A DNA stretch of 64,000 nucleotides from Paraburkholderia sp. BL21I4N1. GTDB taxonomy: Bacteria; Pseudomonadota; Gammaproteobacteria; Burkholderiales; Burkholderiaceae. A program made the translations under genes and the position numbers. The stretch is taken from the NCBI RefSeq assembly GCF_002973525.1, contig NZ_PVEN01000022.1:1-64000 (forward strand), written 5' to 3'. Positions 7,884 to 16,044 of this stretch are shown one piece after another. Numbering within the stretch: position 1 is the first letter of the stretch; each line of letters opens with the position of its first letter. The notes under the pieces were generated by a model. It ran no database searches. It saw nothing but the letters and a program-made list of their open reading frames with translations, and had not been told where the DNA came from.

Positions 7884-8687
7884 ATGCGCACTCCCACTTC
7901 GCGGCGCCGTCGTCCGCATATCGCCGGTGGCAAACCGGTCTGGCTGTTCGATCTCGACAACACGCTGCATCACGCCTCGCACGCCATCTTTCCGGCGATC
8001 AATCAGGGCATGAATCGCTACATCATCGACACGCTAAACGTGGATGCCGATGAAGCGAACCGCATGCGCCGCGTCTACACGCAACGCTACGGCGCGGCGC
8101 TGCTCGGCCTCGCGCGGCACCATCCGCTGGATCCGCACGATTTCCTGAAATTCGTGCACACGTTCCCGGATCTCGGTTCGATGATCCGCTACGAACGCGG
8201 CGTGGCGCGCCTCGTCGCGGCGCTGCCGGGCCGCAAGATCGTGCTGACCAACGCGCCCGAAGCCTATGCGCGCGCGGTGCTGGCCGAATTGCGCATCGAG
8301 CGTCTGTTCGAGCAGGTGATCGCGATCGAGCATATGGCCGATCGCCGCCGCTGGCGCGCGAAGCCCGACCACGCCATGCTGCGCAAGACCATGCGCGACG
8401 CCCACGTTTCCCTGAAAGACGTGATACTCGTCGAAGACACGCGTTCGCATCTGAAGCACTACCGGCGTTTGGGCATCCGCACCGTGTGGATCACCGGTCA
8501 TCTGCCGCGCAAACCGCATGTGGACGGCGTGCCGACGCGCCTGCCGGGCACCGGTCGGCCGCACTATGTCGATCAGAGCATTCGTTCGTTAAAATCGCTA
8601 CGACTGGGCACCCGCTCGGTTCGATTGAAGGGACAGCAGACGGGACGACAGCCATGCAGCCGATCGACAAGCCTGACGAAGCCTTAA
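7884..8687 (+). CDS. HAD-family pyrimidine 5'-nucleotidase-like phosphatase
   Basis: A 267-residue haloacid-dehalogenase hydrolase of the Sdt1/YjjG-like branch. Motif I is FDLDNTLHH, with nucleophile D23 and acid D25. Motif II is the VLTNAP stretch near 118-123, and motif III/IV is ILVEDTRSHLKH near 180. The HAD core ends by about residue 205. The last 50 or so residues are basic and overlap the start of slmA by 34 bases, so the annotated end may not be functionally important. It shares the direction of slmA and is probably co-transcribed. The exact nucleotide substrate cannot be read from sequence. Confidence 0.85.
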   Translation: MRTPTSRRRRPHIAGGKPVWLFDLDNTLHHASHAIFPAINQGMNRYIIDTLNVDADEANRMRRVYTQRYGAALLGLARHHPLDPHDFLKFVHTFPDLGSMIRYERGVARLVAALPGRKIVLTNAPEAYARAVLAELRIERLFEQVIAIEHMADRRRWRAKPDHAMLRKTMRDAHVSLKDVILVEDTRSHLKHYRRLGIRTVWITGHLPRKPHVDGVPTRLPGTGRPHYVDQSIRSLKSLRLGTRSVRLKGQQTGRQPCSRSTSLTKP

Positions 8688-9388
8688 CCGAACACGAACC
8701 TGAACACGAGCCCGTGGCGGCGGCCGCGCCGCGCGCGCAGCGCCTGAAGCCGGGCGAGCGTCGCGTGCATATCCTGCAGACGCTCGCCGCAATGCTCGAA
8801 GCGCCGAAAAGCGAAAAGATCACCACGGCGGCGCTCGCCGCCCGGCTGGGCGTCTCGGAAGCCGCGCTGTACCGTCATTTCGCCAGCAAGGCGCAAATGT
8901 TTGAAGGGCTCATCGAGTTCATCGAGCAGACTATTTTTGGGCTGATCAACCAGATCGTCGGCAAGGAAAGCAACGGCGTGCTGCAAGCCCGAGCGATCGC
9001 GTTGATGCTGCTCAATTTTCCCGCGAAGAATCCCGGCATGACGCGCGTCCTCACCTGTGAGGCGCTGGTCGGCGAGCATGAGCGGCTGACCGAGCGCGTC
9101 AACCAGATGCTGGAGCGGGTGGAGGCGTCGCTGAAACAATGTCTGCGGCTCGCGCAGAGGGAGGCCACCAGCGACGAGAGCGCAAACGCAGACGAAAACG
9201 CAGGCGAAAGCCGCCCGCAAGCGCCGACCCCCACCTCAGCCGCGCTGCCGGCCGGCTACGATCCCGCGATACGCGCGAGCCTGCTGCTGAGCTACATCAT
9301 CGGACGCTGGCATCGCTACGTGCGTAGCGGTTTTACGCGCCTACCCGCCGAACACGCCGACGCGCAAATCCTGCTGATTCTTCAGTAG
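8654..9388 (+). CDS. slmA: TetR-fold nucleoid occlusion factor SlmA
   Basis: This 244-residue protein links chromosome position to cell division by binding DNA near the nucleoid and blocking FtsZ ring assembly. The TetR-type helix-turn-helix is at about 55-80 (ITTAALAARLGVSEAALYRHF), a SlmA-typical recognition helix. The C-terminal dimer domain is interrupted by a Glu/Asp/Asn-rich insertion near 170-190 before the conserved SYIIGRWHRYVRSGF end. I chose the start at 8654 (MQPIDKPDEAL) because it is the first Met followed by recognisable sequence. It overlaps the HAD gene. A short hairpin (9390-9411) follows the stop. Confidence 0.92.
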   Translation: MQPIDKPDEALTEHEPEHEPVAAAAPRAQRLKPGERRVHILQTLAAMLEAPKSEKITTAALAARLGVSEAALYRHFASKAQMFEGLIEFIEQTIFGLINQIVGKESNGVLQARAIALMLLNFPAKNPGMTRVLTCEALVGEHERLTERVNQMLERVEASLKQCLRLAQREATSDESANADENAGESRPQAPTPTSAALPAGYDPAIRASLLLSYIIGRWHRYVRSGFTRLPAEHADAQILLILQ

Positions 9389-9719
9389 TCCACGCGGCCC
9401 GCAGCGCGTGGCGGCCCGCGCCGGCGACGCTGCCGCTCCGGATTTTCCGCTATACTTTGCGCCTGACTGCGGCCGCCGGATGCCTACCAGGCGCCTCCCC
9501 AGCCGCTTTCCGCAGCACCCTGAACACCCTGAATATCGCTTGAACATCTAATACGCGCCGATTTGCTGACTCGATTGCGGGCGCGCGAACTGCCGGGAAT
9601 CTCTCCCGGCGTTCACTATAAATGCGGCTAAAGAGGTCGTCAGCCGCGCACACAGCCGTTCTCCTCCGTGCCTCGCCGACGCCATCTAGCCGCCCTGTAT
9701 TTGTTAAACGGCGGAATGA
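9389..9719. other. Leader region between slmA and metX
   Basis: This 331-base gap holds no convincing gene. Visible structure includes a 7-bp hairpin just after slmA (9390-9411), a tandem repeat ACCCTGAAC/ACCCTGAAT at 9517-9534 with a further TTGAAC at 9540-9545, and a 7-bp GCCGGGA/TCCCGGC hairpin at 9592-9610. A TATAAAT sequence at 9617-9623 could be a -10. The metX promoter must lie here. I do not recognise a SAM riboswitch. Confidence 0.4.
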
Positions 9720-10865
9720 ATGGAATCGATCGGTATCGTCGCTCCCCAAAAAATGCATTTCAGCGAGCCTCTGCAGTTGCAGAACGGCACGTCGCTGGCC
9801 GGTTACGACCTGATGGTCGAAACCTACGGCACGCTCAACGCCGCGCGTAGCAATGCGGTGCTGGTGTGTCACGCGCTCAACGCGTCGCACCACGTGGCAG
9901 GCGTGTACGAAGGCAATCCGAAAGACGTCGGCTGGTGGGACAACATGGTCGGCCCGGGCAAACCGCTCGACACCGACACGTTCTTCGTGATCGGCGTGAA
10001 TAACCTCGGGTCGTGCTTCGGCTCGACCGGACCGATGAGTCTCGATCCCGCGACCGGTCATCCCTACGGCGCGGCGTTCCCAGTCGTGACGGTGGAAGAC
10101 TGGGTCAACGCCCAGGCGCGCGTCGCCGACGAGTTCGGCATTACGCGTTTCGCCGCCGTCATGGGCGGCAGCCTCGGCGGCATGCAGGCGCTGGCGTGGA
10201 GCGTGATGTATCCGGAGCGCGTGGCGCACTGCATCGTGGTCGCATCGACGCCGAAGCTGTCGGCACAGAACATCGCGTTCAACGAGGTGGCGCGTTCGGC
10301 GATCCTGTCGGACCCCGACTTTCACGGCGGCAACTACTACGCGCACAACGTCAAGCCGAAGCGCGGCTTGCGCGTCGCGCGCATGATCGGCCACATCACC
10401 TATCTGTCCGACGACGACATGGCCGAGAAATTCGGCCGCTCGCTGCGCCGCGCGGAAGGCGCGGTGGACGCGTACAACTTCAACTTCGACGTGGAGTTCG
10501 AAGTGGAGTCGTACCTGCGCTATCAGGGCGACAAATTCGCCGACTACTTCGACGCGAACACGTATCTGCTGATCACGCGCGCGCTCGATTATTTCGATCC
10601 GGCCAAGGCCTTCGACGGCGACCTAACCAAGGCGGTCGCGCACACCACGGCGAAATACCTGATCGCCAGCTTCAAGACCGACTGGCGTTTCGCGCCGGCC
10701 CGCTCGCGCGAACTGGTGAAGGCGCTGCTCGACCACAAGCGCACCGTCACCTACGCGGAAATCGACGCGCCGCACGGCCACGACGCCTTCCTGCTCGACG
10801 ACGCGCGCTATCACAACGTGATGCGCGCCTACTACGAACGTATCGCGAAAGAGGTGAACGCATGA
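9720..10865 (+). CDS. metX: Homoserine O-acyltransferase MetX
   Basis: This 381-residue alpha/beta-hydrolase acylates homoserine at the branch to methionine. The nucleophile is Ser151 in GGSLGGMQA, and the C-terminal catalytic His is H354 in the HGHDAFLLDD segment. Length and architecture match MetX rather than the unrelated MetA. Beta-proteobacterial MetX enzymes often use succinyl-CoA instead of acetyl-CoA, so the acyl donor cannot be settled by eye. The stop codon overlaps the metW start (ATGA), giving a metXW operon. Confidence 0.95.
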   Translation: MESIGIVAPQKMHFSEPLQLQNGTSLAGYDLMVETYGTLNAARSNAVLVCHALNASHHVAGVYEGNPKDVGWWDNMVGPGKPLDTDTFFVIGVNNLGSCFGSTGPMSLDPATGHPYGAAFPVVTVEDWVNAQARVADEFGITRFAAVMGGSLGGMQALAWSVMYPERVAHCIVVASTPKLSAQNIAFNEVARSAILSDPDFHGGNYYAHNVKPKRGLRVARMIGHITYLSDDDMAEKFGRSLRRAEGAVDAYNFNFDVEFEVESYLRYQGDKFADYFDANTYLLITRALDYFDPAKAFDGDLTKAVAHTTAKYLIASFKTDWRFAPARSRELVKALLDHKRTVTYAEIDAPHGHDAFLLDDARYHNVMRAYYERIAKEVNA

Positions 10866-11470
10866 ACCAGCGAGCACTAGATTATCTGGCGTTGCGCCCG
10901 GACTTCCGCGCGATCGCCCGCTGGGTCGAGCCGCGCGCCACGGTGCTGGATCTCGGCTGCGGCGACGGTTCGCTGCTGTCGCTACTGACCGAGGAACTGG
11001 ACGTGCAGGGCTACGGCATCGAGATCAACGACGCCGGCGTGCTGGCGTCGACGCAAAACGGCGTCAACGTGATCCAGCAGAATCTGGAAGACGGCCTGCG
11101 CCTGTTCGAAGACCGCAGCTTCGATTTCGCGATCCTGTCGCAGACGCTGCAAACCATCCATCAGACCGCGGCGATCCTGCGCGAGACCGTGCGGGTCGGC
11201 AAGGAATGCATCGTGTCGTTTCCGAATTTCGGTTATTGGGCGCACCGGTTGTCGGTGTTGAAGGGGCGTATGCCGGTGTCGAAGTCGCTGCCTTATCAGT
11301 GGCACAACACGCCGAACGTGCGGGTGCTGACCATCGAGGATTTCGAGGCGCTGGCGCCGGAAGTCGGCATTGAAATTCTGGATCGGGTCGTGCTGCACGA
11401 CGGCCAGGTGGTGCGGTGGGGGGTGAACTGGCGTGGTAGTCTTGCGGTCTATCGCGTCAAGAAAAGCTAA
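10862..11470 (+). CDS. metW: Methionine biosynthesis protein MetW
   Basis: This 202-residue methyltransferase-fold protein has the SAM-binding motif VLDLGCGDGSLL at residues 28-39 and the family stretch SFPNFGYWAHR near 120. MetW is found next to metX in many proteobacteria and is thought to be needed for, or to stimulate, MetX activity. Its own reaction is unclear. It is translationally coupled to metX by a four-base overlap. The downstream ampG begins 15 bases later and may be read through. Confidence 0.93.
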   Translation: MNQRALDYLALRPDFRAIARWVEPRATVLDLGCGDGSLLSLLTEELDVQGYGIEINDAGVLASTQNGVNVIQQNLEDGLRLFEDRSFDFAILSQTLQTIHQTAAILRETVRVGKECIVSFPNFGYWAHRLSVLKGRMPVSKSLPYQWHNTPNVRVLTIEDFEALAPEVGIEILDRVVLHDGQVVRWGVNWRGSLAVYRVKKS

Positions 11471-11485
11471 CGCCAAGTTATCCAC

Positions 11486-12880
11486 ATGTCGAACCCGCCG
11501 CACGAGGCGCCTGCACTTACCGCTCACGAAGAACATCCCGGCTGGCGCGCGTTCCTGAATACGCGCATGCTGATCTGCGTCTTTCTCGGCTTCACGTCGG
11601 GATTGCCGCTGTTCACGCTCGTCTATCTGGTGCAAGCGTGGCTACGCTCCGAAGGCGTCAATCTGAAGGAAATCGGCCTGTTCGCGCTGATCCAGTTCCC
11701 CTACACCTGGAAATTCGTCTGGGCGCCACTGATGGACCGTTACGTGCCGCGCTTTCCCGGCTGGAGGCCAGGCAGACGGCGCGGCTGGATGCTCGTCACG
11801 CAGATTCTGGTCGCCGGCGCGATCGCGTGTTTAGGGTTCGTGTCGCCGCGCGATTCGATCTGGACAGTGGCCGCGCTGACCGCACTGGTCGCGTTTTTCG
11901 GCGCGAGCCAGGACATCGTGATCGACGCCTACCGGCGTGAATTGCTGAGCGACACGCAACAAGGTCTCGGCAACGCGGTGCACGTGAACGCGTACAAGAT
12001 CGCGGCGCTGGTGCCGGGTTCGCTGGCGCTGATCCTGTCAGACCATCTGCCGTGGACGACCGTGTTCATGGTGACTGCGGCGTTCATGCTGCCCGGCATG
12101 GTCATGACGCTGGTGGTGCGCGAGCCCGAAGTGCACGGCACGCCGCCCAAAAATTTGCGCGAAGCGATCGTGCAGCCGTTCCGCGAATTTATCCAGCGCG
12201 ACGGTTGGCGCGGCGCGCTGTTCGTGCTCGGCTTCATTTTTCTGTACAAGCTCGGCGACACGATGGCAACTACGCTGTCCACGTCGTTCTTCCTCGATAT
12301 CGGTTTTTCGCGCACGCAGATCGGCGTGATCGCGAAGACCACCGCGTTCGGCGCGAGTCTCGCGGGCGGGATTGTGGGCGGCATCTGGCTGATGAAGATC
12401 GGCATTGGCCGCGGCTTGTGGATCTTCGGCGTTCTGCAGATGGTGTCGACGCTCGGCTTTGCATGGCTTGCGCATCTCGGGCCGGCTTCGCCGGGGCTTA
12501 GCGCGATTTACGATATAGCCGTGTGGGTGAGCCAAGGGACGACGAAACTGCTGGCACTGGCGGGCATCGACTGGGCCGTGCAGCTCGAGCCGCGCTCGGT
12601 GGCGCTGGCGCTCGTCTACGGCCTGGAAACCTTCGCGACCGGACTGACAATGGCGGCATTCACCGCCTATATCGCCAGCACCACCGATCCGCGCTACACC
12701 GCCACGCAGTTCGCGCTGTTCACGAGTCTCGCTTCGGTGCCGCGCACGCTGGCGTCGGCGGCGAGCGGGTATGTGGTCGCGAAGATCGGCTGGTTCGATT
12801 ATTTCCTCGTCTGTACCGCACTCGCACTGCCCGGCATGGTGCTGCTGTTGCGTATCGCGCCGTGGAGAACCCGCTCATGA
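11486..12880 (+). CDS. ampG: AmpG-family muropeptide permease (MFS)
   Basis: This 464-residue inner-membrane transporter has about 12-14 hydrophobic segments starting near residue 25 (MLICVFLGFTSGLPLFTLV). It also carries AmpG hallmarks such as FPYTWKFVWAPLMDRY (about 71-86) and SQDIVIDAYRREL near 140. AmpG imports anhydro-muropeptides from the periplasm for cell-wall recycling and, in many species, for beta-lactamase induction. Its last codons overlap the following M48 protease gene (ATGA). It lies directly after metW, possibly in the same transcript. Confidence 0.92.
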   Translation: MSNPPHEAPALTAHEEHPGWRAFLNTRMLICVFLGFTSGLPLFTLVYLVQAWLRSEGVNLKEIGLFALIQFPYTWKFVWAPLMDRYVPRFPGWRPGRRRGWMLVTQILVAGAIACLGFVSPRDSIWTVAALTALVAFFGASQDIVIDAYRRELLSDTQQGLGNAVHVNAYKIAALVPGSLALILSDHLPWTTVFMVTAAFMLPGMVMTLVVREPEVHGTPPKNLREAIVQPFREFIQRDGWRGALFVLGFIFLYKLGDTMATTLSTSFFLDIGFSRTQIGVIAKTTAFGASLAGGIVGGIWLMKIGIGRGLWIFGVLQMVSTLGFAWLAHLGPASPGLSAIYDIAVWVSQGTTKLLALAGIDWAVQLEPRSVALALVYGLETFATGLTMAAFTAYIASTTDPRYTATQFALFTSLASVPRTLASAASGYVVAKIGWFDYFLVCTALALPGMVLLLRIAPWRTRS

Positions 12881-14205
12881 CAGCGCGTTTTTCAAGGCGC
12901 GGGGGCGGCATCGGTTCGGCTAGCGGCCGCACACCTCGCGCATCTTCGCGAGTGGCCTCCAGCGCAGTGTTGCGCGCGTCGTTGACGCTCATCTGTGCAA
13001 GCCTGGCGACAACGGCCATGCCGCTGACTGCCTACGCGACAGCCATGCCGCCGGTCGCCAATAGTGCGCCCAGCGCAACGGCAACGCAGTCGACGCCGAC
13101 ACCGGCCGCCGCGCCGACGGCCAGGTCCGCCGCGGGTGCGACCAGTCCTGAAAACGCGACGTCCGCAGCGGCGGGCGGCAATAGCACCAATAGCGCGACC
13201 AGTCCGACCAACCCCAGCAGCGCAGCCGCTGCCGCCACGCCGAACTCGTCGACGCAGTCATCGCCCCAGTCCCCGCCGCCAGTCACGGCGCGTACGCCCG
13301 CAGGTACGTCGGCGCCAACACCAGCCGCGGCCGCCGCGAAAGCGCCCGCCGCCAACACCATGTCCGTCCCCAACGCCGCCGGCTCGTACAGTTCGAGCCC
13401 GCAGTTGCGTTACGGCGGCTACATGGTGTTCCGCAACCTGATCCCGTCACCGGTACTCGAGGCGCAGGCGGCCGAAGAATTCAGCCAGATCGCCTACGGC
13501 GCGGAGCACGCGAACCGTCTGTACGGCGACACCGACGCGCACGTCACGCGCGTACGCGCGATCGTCGACAAGCTGATTCCCTACTCGCTCAAATGGAACG
13601 AACGGGCGAAGAACTGGAAGTGGGACGTGGCGGTGGTGCGTTCGCCCGATATCCGCATGTACTGTCTGCCGGGCGGCAAGATTGTGGTGTACGGTGGCTT
13701 GCTTGACCGCGCTCGCCTGAACGACAACGAACTCGGCATGCTGATCGGCCACGAGATCGCGCATGCGTTGCGCGAACATGCCCGCGAACGTCTCGGCCAA
13801 TTGCAGGCCAGCCAGCTCGATTCGTCGGGCACGATTCCGCAGCTATTCGGCCTCGCCGATCTCGGCGCCGCGCCGCTCGGCATCGGCTCGCGCCTGCTGG
13901 AAATGAAGTACGCCAACACCGACGAAACCGAAGCCGATGTGATCGGCAGCGATATCGCCTCGCGCGCCGGTTACGATCCGCGCGCGGCGGTCACGCTGTG
14001 GGACAAGCTGGCAGCGGCGACGCAAAGCAATCGCAATCAGGGCTTCATCTACGTGCATCCGTACACGCCGGCGCGCCGCCAGGACATCGTCAAGCGCTTG
14101 CCGGACATGCTGCCGCTGTATGCGAAAGCAATCGGCAAGTCCGTCGATGCGCTGCCGGACTACGCCGGCATGGGCCGTCCGCGGCGAAAAGTGCCGCGCG
14201 ACTGA
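12877..14205 (+). CDS. Exported M48-family metalloprotease with long low-complexity linker
   Basis: The start at 12877 overlaps ampG by four bases and gives 442 residues. A basic N-terminus is followed by a hydrophobic stretch near 28-50, probably a Sec signal peptide. About residues 52-165 are almost only Ala, Thr, Ser, Pro and Asn, an unusually long disordered linker. The catalytic domain then starts, with HEIAH at 292-296 as zinc-binding motif and the third ligand in ETEADVIG near 350. This makes it a BepA/LoiP-like periplasmic M48 peptidase. Placement behind ampG suggests an envelope role. The substrate is unknown. Confidence 0.85.
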   Translation: MTARFSRRGGGIGSASGRTPRASSRVASSAVLRASLTLICASLATTAMPLTAYATAMPPVANSAPSATATQSTPTPAAAPTARSAAGATSPENATSAAAGGNSTNSATSPTNPSSAAAAATPNSSTQSSPQSPPPVTARTPAGTSAPTPAAAAAKAPAANTMSVPNAAGSYSSSPQLRYGGYMVFRNLIPSPVLEAQAAEEFSQIAYGAEHANRLYGDTDAHVTRVRAIVDKLIPYSLKWNERAKNWKWDVAVVRSPDIRMYCLPGGKIVVYGGLLDRARLNDNELGMLIGHEIAHALREHARERLGQLQASQLDSSGTIPQLFGLADLGAAPLGIGSRLLEMKYANTDETEADVIGSDIASRAGYDPRAAVTLWDKLAAATQSNRNQGFIYVHPYTPARRQDIVKRLPDMLPLYAKAIGKSVDALPDYAGMGRPRRKVPRD

Positions 14206-14219
14206 GTTGGCCCGTTGCG

Positions 14220-14999
14220 TTACTTCTTGACCTTGTGGTCGTAGTCGACGGTCAGCGGCGCGTGGTCGCTGAATTTGATATCGCGGAACACGTCGGTGCG
14301 CTTCGCCTTGCTCGCAATGCCCGGCGTCGCGATCTGATAATCGATCCGCCACCCGACGTTCTTCGCGTACGCCTGACCGCGATTGCTCCACCACGTGTAC
14401 TGCTCGGGCCGCTGATCGAGCGTGCGGAACACGTCGACGTAACCCACTTCGTCGAATAGCGTGTCGAGCCAGGCGCGCTCTTCCGGCAGGCAACCGGAGT
14501 TCTTCTGGTTGCTCTTCCAGTTCTTGATGTCGATTTCCTTGTGGACGATGTTCACGTCGCCGCACACGATCACCTCGCGCTCCTTCGCCAGTTCCGCGAG
14601 ATGCGGCATGAACTCGGCCATGAAGCGGAACTTGGCCTGCTGGCGGTCTTCACCGCTCGAACCCGACGGCACATACACCGAAATCACCGAGAGCTTGCCG
14701 AAACGCAATTCGACATAACGCCCTTCCGGATCGAATTCCTCGCTGCCGAAACCGATAATCACTTCGTCCGGTTCCTGCCGCGTGTACACGCCCGCGCCGC
14801 TGTAGCCCTTCTTCACCGCATGCTGAAAATAGCCGGTGAAATTGTGCGGCGCCATGAATTCCGGCGTCATGTCGTCTTGCGAGCATTTGATTTCCTGCAC
14901 GCACAGCACGTCGGCTTTCTGTTCGCCGAACCAGTCGAAAAAGCCCTTCTTCGCCGCTGAGCGGATGCCGTTCAGGTTGGCGGTAATCACACGCAACAT
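14220..14999 (-). CDS. xthA: Exodeoxyribonuclease III / AP endonuclease
   Basis: A 259-residue DNA repair enzyme that cuts abasic sites and removes 3' blocks. The start at 14999 (MLRVITANLNGIRSA) is typical. Metal and catalytic residues are visible in TANLNGIR, QEIKCSQDD (E near 34), GDVNIVHKEID and the closing FSDHAPLTVDY. It converges on the M48 protease gene with 14 bases between stops and shares direction with the PPK2 and gat genes, but it is probably an independent unit. Confidence 0.95.
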   Translation of the reverse strand: MLRVITANLNGIRSAAKKGFFDWFGEQKADVLCVQEIKCSQDDMTPEFMAPHNFTGYFQHAVKKGYSGAGVYTRQEPDEVIIGFGSEEFDPEGRYVELRFGKLSVISVYVPSGSSGEDRQQAKFRFMAEFMPHLAELAKEREVIVCGDVNIVHKEIDIKNWKSNQKNSGCLPEERAWLDTLFDEVGYVDVFRTLDQRPEQYTWWSNRGQAYAKNVGWRIDYQIATPGIASKAKRTDVFRDIKFSDHAPLTVDYDHKVKK

Positions 15000-15056
15000 G
15001 TCGTTCCTTTTTGTGTTCGATTCGTTTGAGATGCCGTCAGGCGCCAACGCGCAAGG

Positions 15057-15896
15057 TCACTCGACCTTGACGCCCTTCAGCGATTCCTTGGCCGGCGGAT
15101 AGTCGAGCTGCAACGTTTCGAAGGTACGCAACAGCAGCTCCGCGACCATCACATTGCGATGCGTCTTCGAGTCGGCCGGAATCACGTACCAAGGCGCGTA
15201 CTCCGTCGAGGTCGCCGCCAAGGCGTCGCGATACGCGGACTGATACGCGTCCCACTGCTTGCGTGCTTCGAGATCGGAGACGTCGAATTTCCAGTGCTTG
15301 CTCGGATCGTCGATACGCGCCTGCAGACGCGTGCGCTGCTCGTCTTTCGAAATGTGCAGCATGCACTTGATGATCGTCGTGCCGCTATCCGCCAGCAACG
15401 CCTCGAACTGGCGAATGTGGCAGCAGCGCGCGTCGAACGCTTTCGCGTCGAGCGTGCCGAGCACGGTCGGCACCAGCAGATCTTCGTAGTGACTGCGGTT
15501 GAAAATGGTCAACTCGCCGGCGGCTGGCGCTTGCGAATGCACGCGCCAGAGAAAGTCGTGCGCGAGTTCGACGGGCGTCGGCGCCTTGAACGGCACGATG
15601 CGCAACCCGAGCGGATCGACTTCGTGAAACACCGCGCGGATCGTGCCGTCCTTGCCGCTCGTGTCCATGCCTTGCAGCACCAGCAATACGCGACGCTTCT
15701 GCTGCGAGTGCAGGCGCTCCTGCTGCTGGTCGAGCTTCTCGCCAATCTCCGACAAACGGGCCTTGTCGGAATCTTTCGATCCGGTCGAAAACGGCTTGGA
15801 TGCCGGGTCGAAAGCGTCGAGCGAGAACTTGCTGTTTTTCTTGCCGTCGTCGAAAAACGGCACGCGGAAATCGTCGAACTCGGGTTGCTTCGCCAT
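15057..15896 (-). CDS. ppk2: Polyphosphate kinase 2 family protein
   Basis: A 279-residue PPK2-type enzyme that transfers phosphate between polyphosphate and nucleotides. Walker A is GMDTSGKD (76-83), and the conserved FNRSHYEDLLVP segment and the DPSKHWKF region, which closes over the active site, are both present. The single-domain length fits class I or III PPK2. Which nucleotide (ADP/GDP or AMP) it uses cannot be told by eye. The start at 15896 follows a GGAG ribosome site eight bases upstream. The frame is open further upstream but only through terminator DNA. Confidence 0.9.
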   Translation of the reverse strand: MAKQPEFDDFRVPFFDDGKKNSKFSLDAFDPASKPFSTGSKDSDKARLSEIGEKLDQQQERLHSQQKRRVLLVLQGMDTSGKDGTIRAVFHEVDPLGLRIVPFKAPTPVELAHDFLWRVHSQAPAAGELTIFNRSHYEDLLVPTVLGTLDAKAFDARCCHIRQFEALLADSGTTIIKCMLHISKDEQRTRLQARIDDPSKHWKFDVSDLEARKQWDAYQSAYRDALAATSTEYAPWYVIPADSKTHRNVMVAELLLRTFETLQLDYPPAKESLKGVKVE

Positions 15897-15931
15897 CCAC
15901 ACACTCCGTGATTTGCGTTCAACGGGCCTGC

Positions 15932-15966
15932 AAAAACGGAGCCCGCAAAATGAAACGGGCCGTTGC
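15932..15966 (-). terminator. Probable terminator of the gatCAB operon
   Basis: Read on the minus strand, AACGG-CCCG pairs with CGGG-(CT)-CCGTT across a ten-base loop and is followed by Ts. It lies about 80 bases after the gatB stop and before the ppk2 start. Confidence 0.55.
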
Positions 15967-16044
15967 CCCACTTTCGTTTCCGGCAACAGCCCGCGGCGGC
16001 TCAAGTGCGAAACCTGAGCCGGTTCCAGTCAACTGACATTTAAC

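Noticed and set aside
9389..9719. SAM riboswitch in the metX leader
   Set aside because: The visible hairpins do not match the SAM-I or SAM-II core pattern by eye.
13030..13373. Cell-wall or adhesin repeat region in the M48 protease
   Set aside because: The Ala/Thr/Ser/Pro/Asn stretch has no regular repeat unit; a plain disordered linker explains it.
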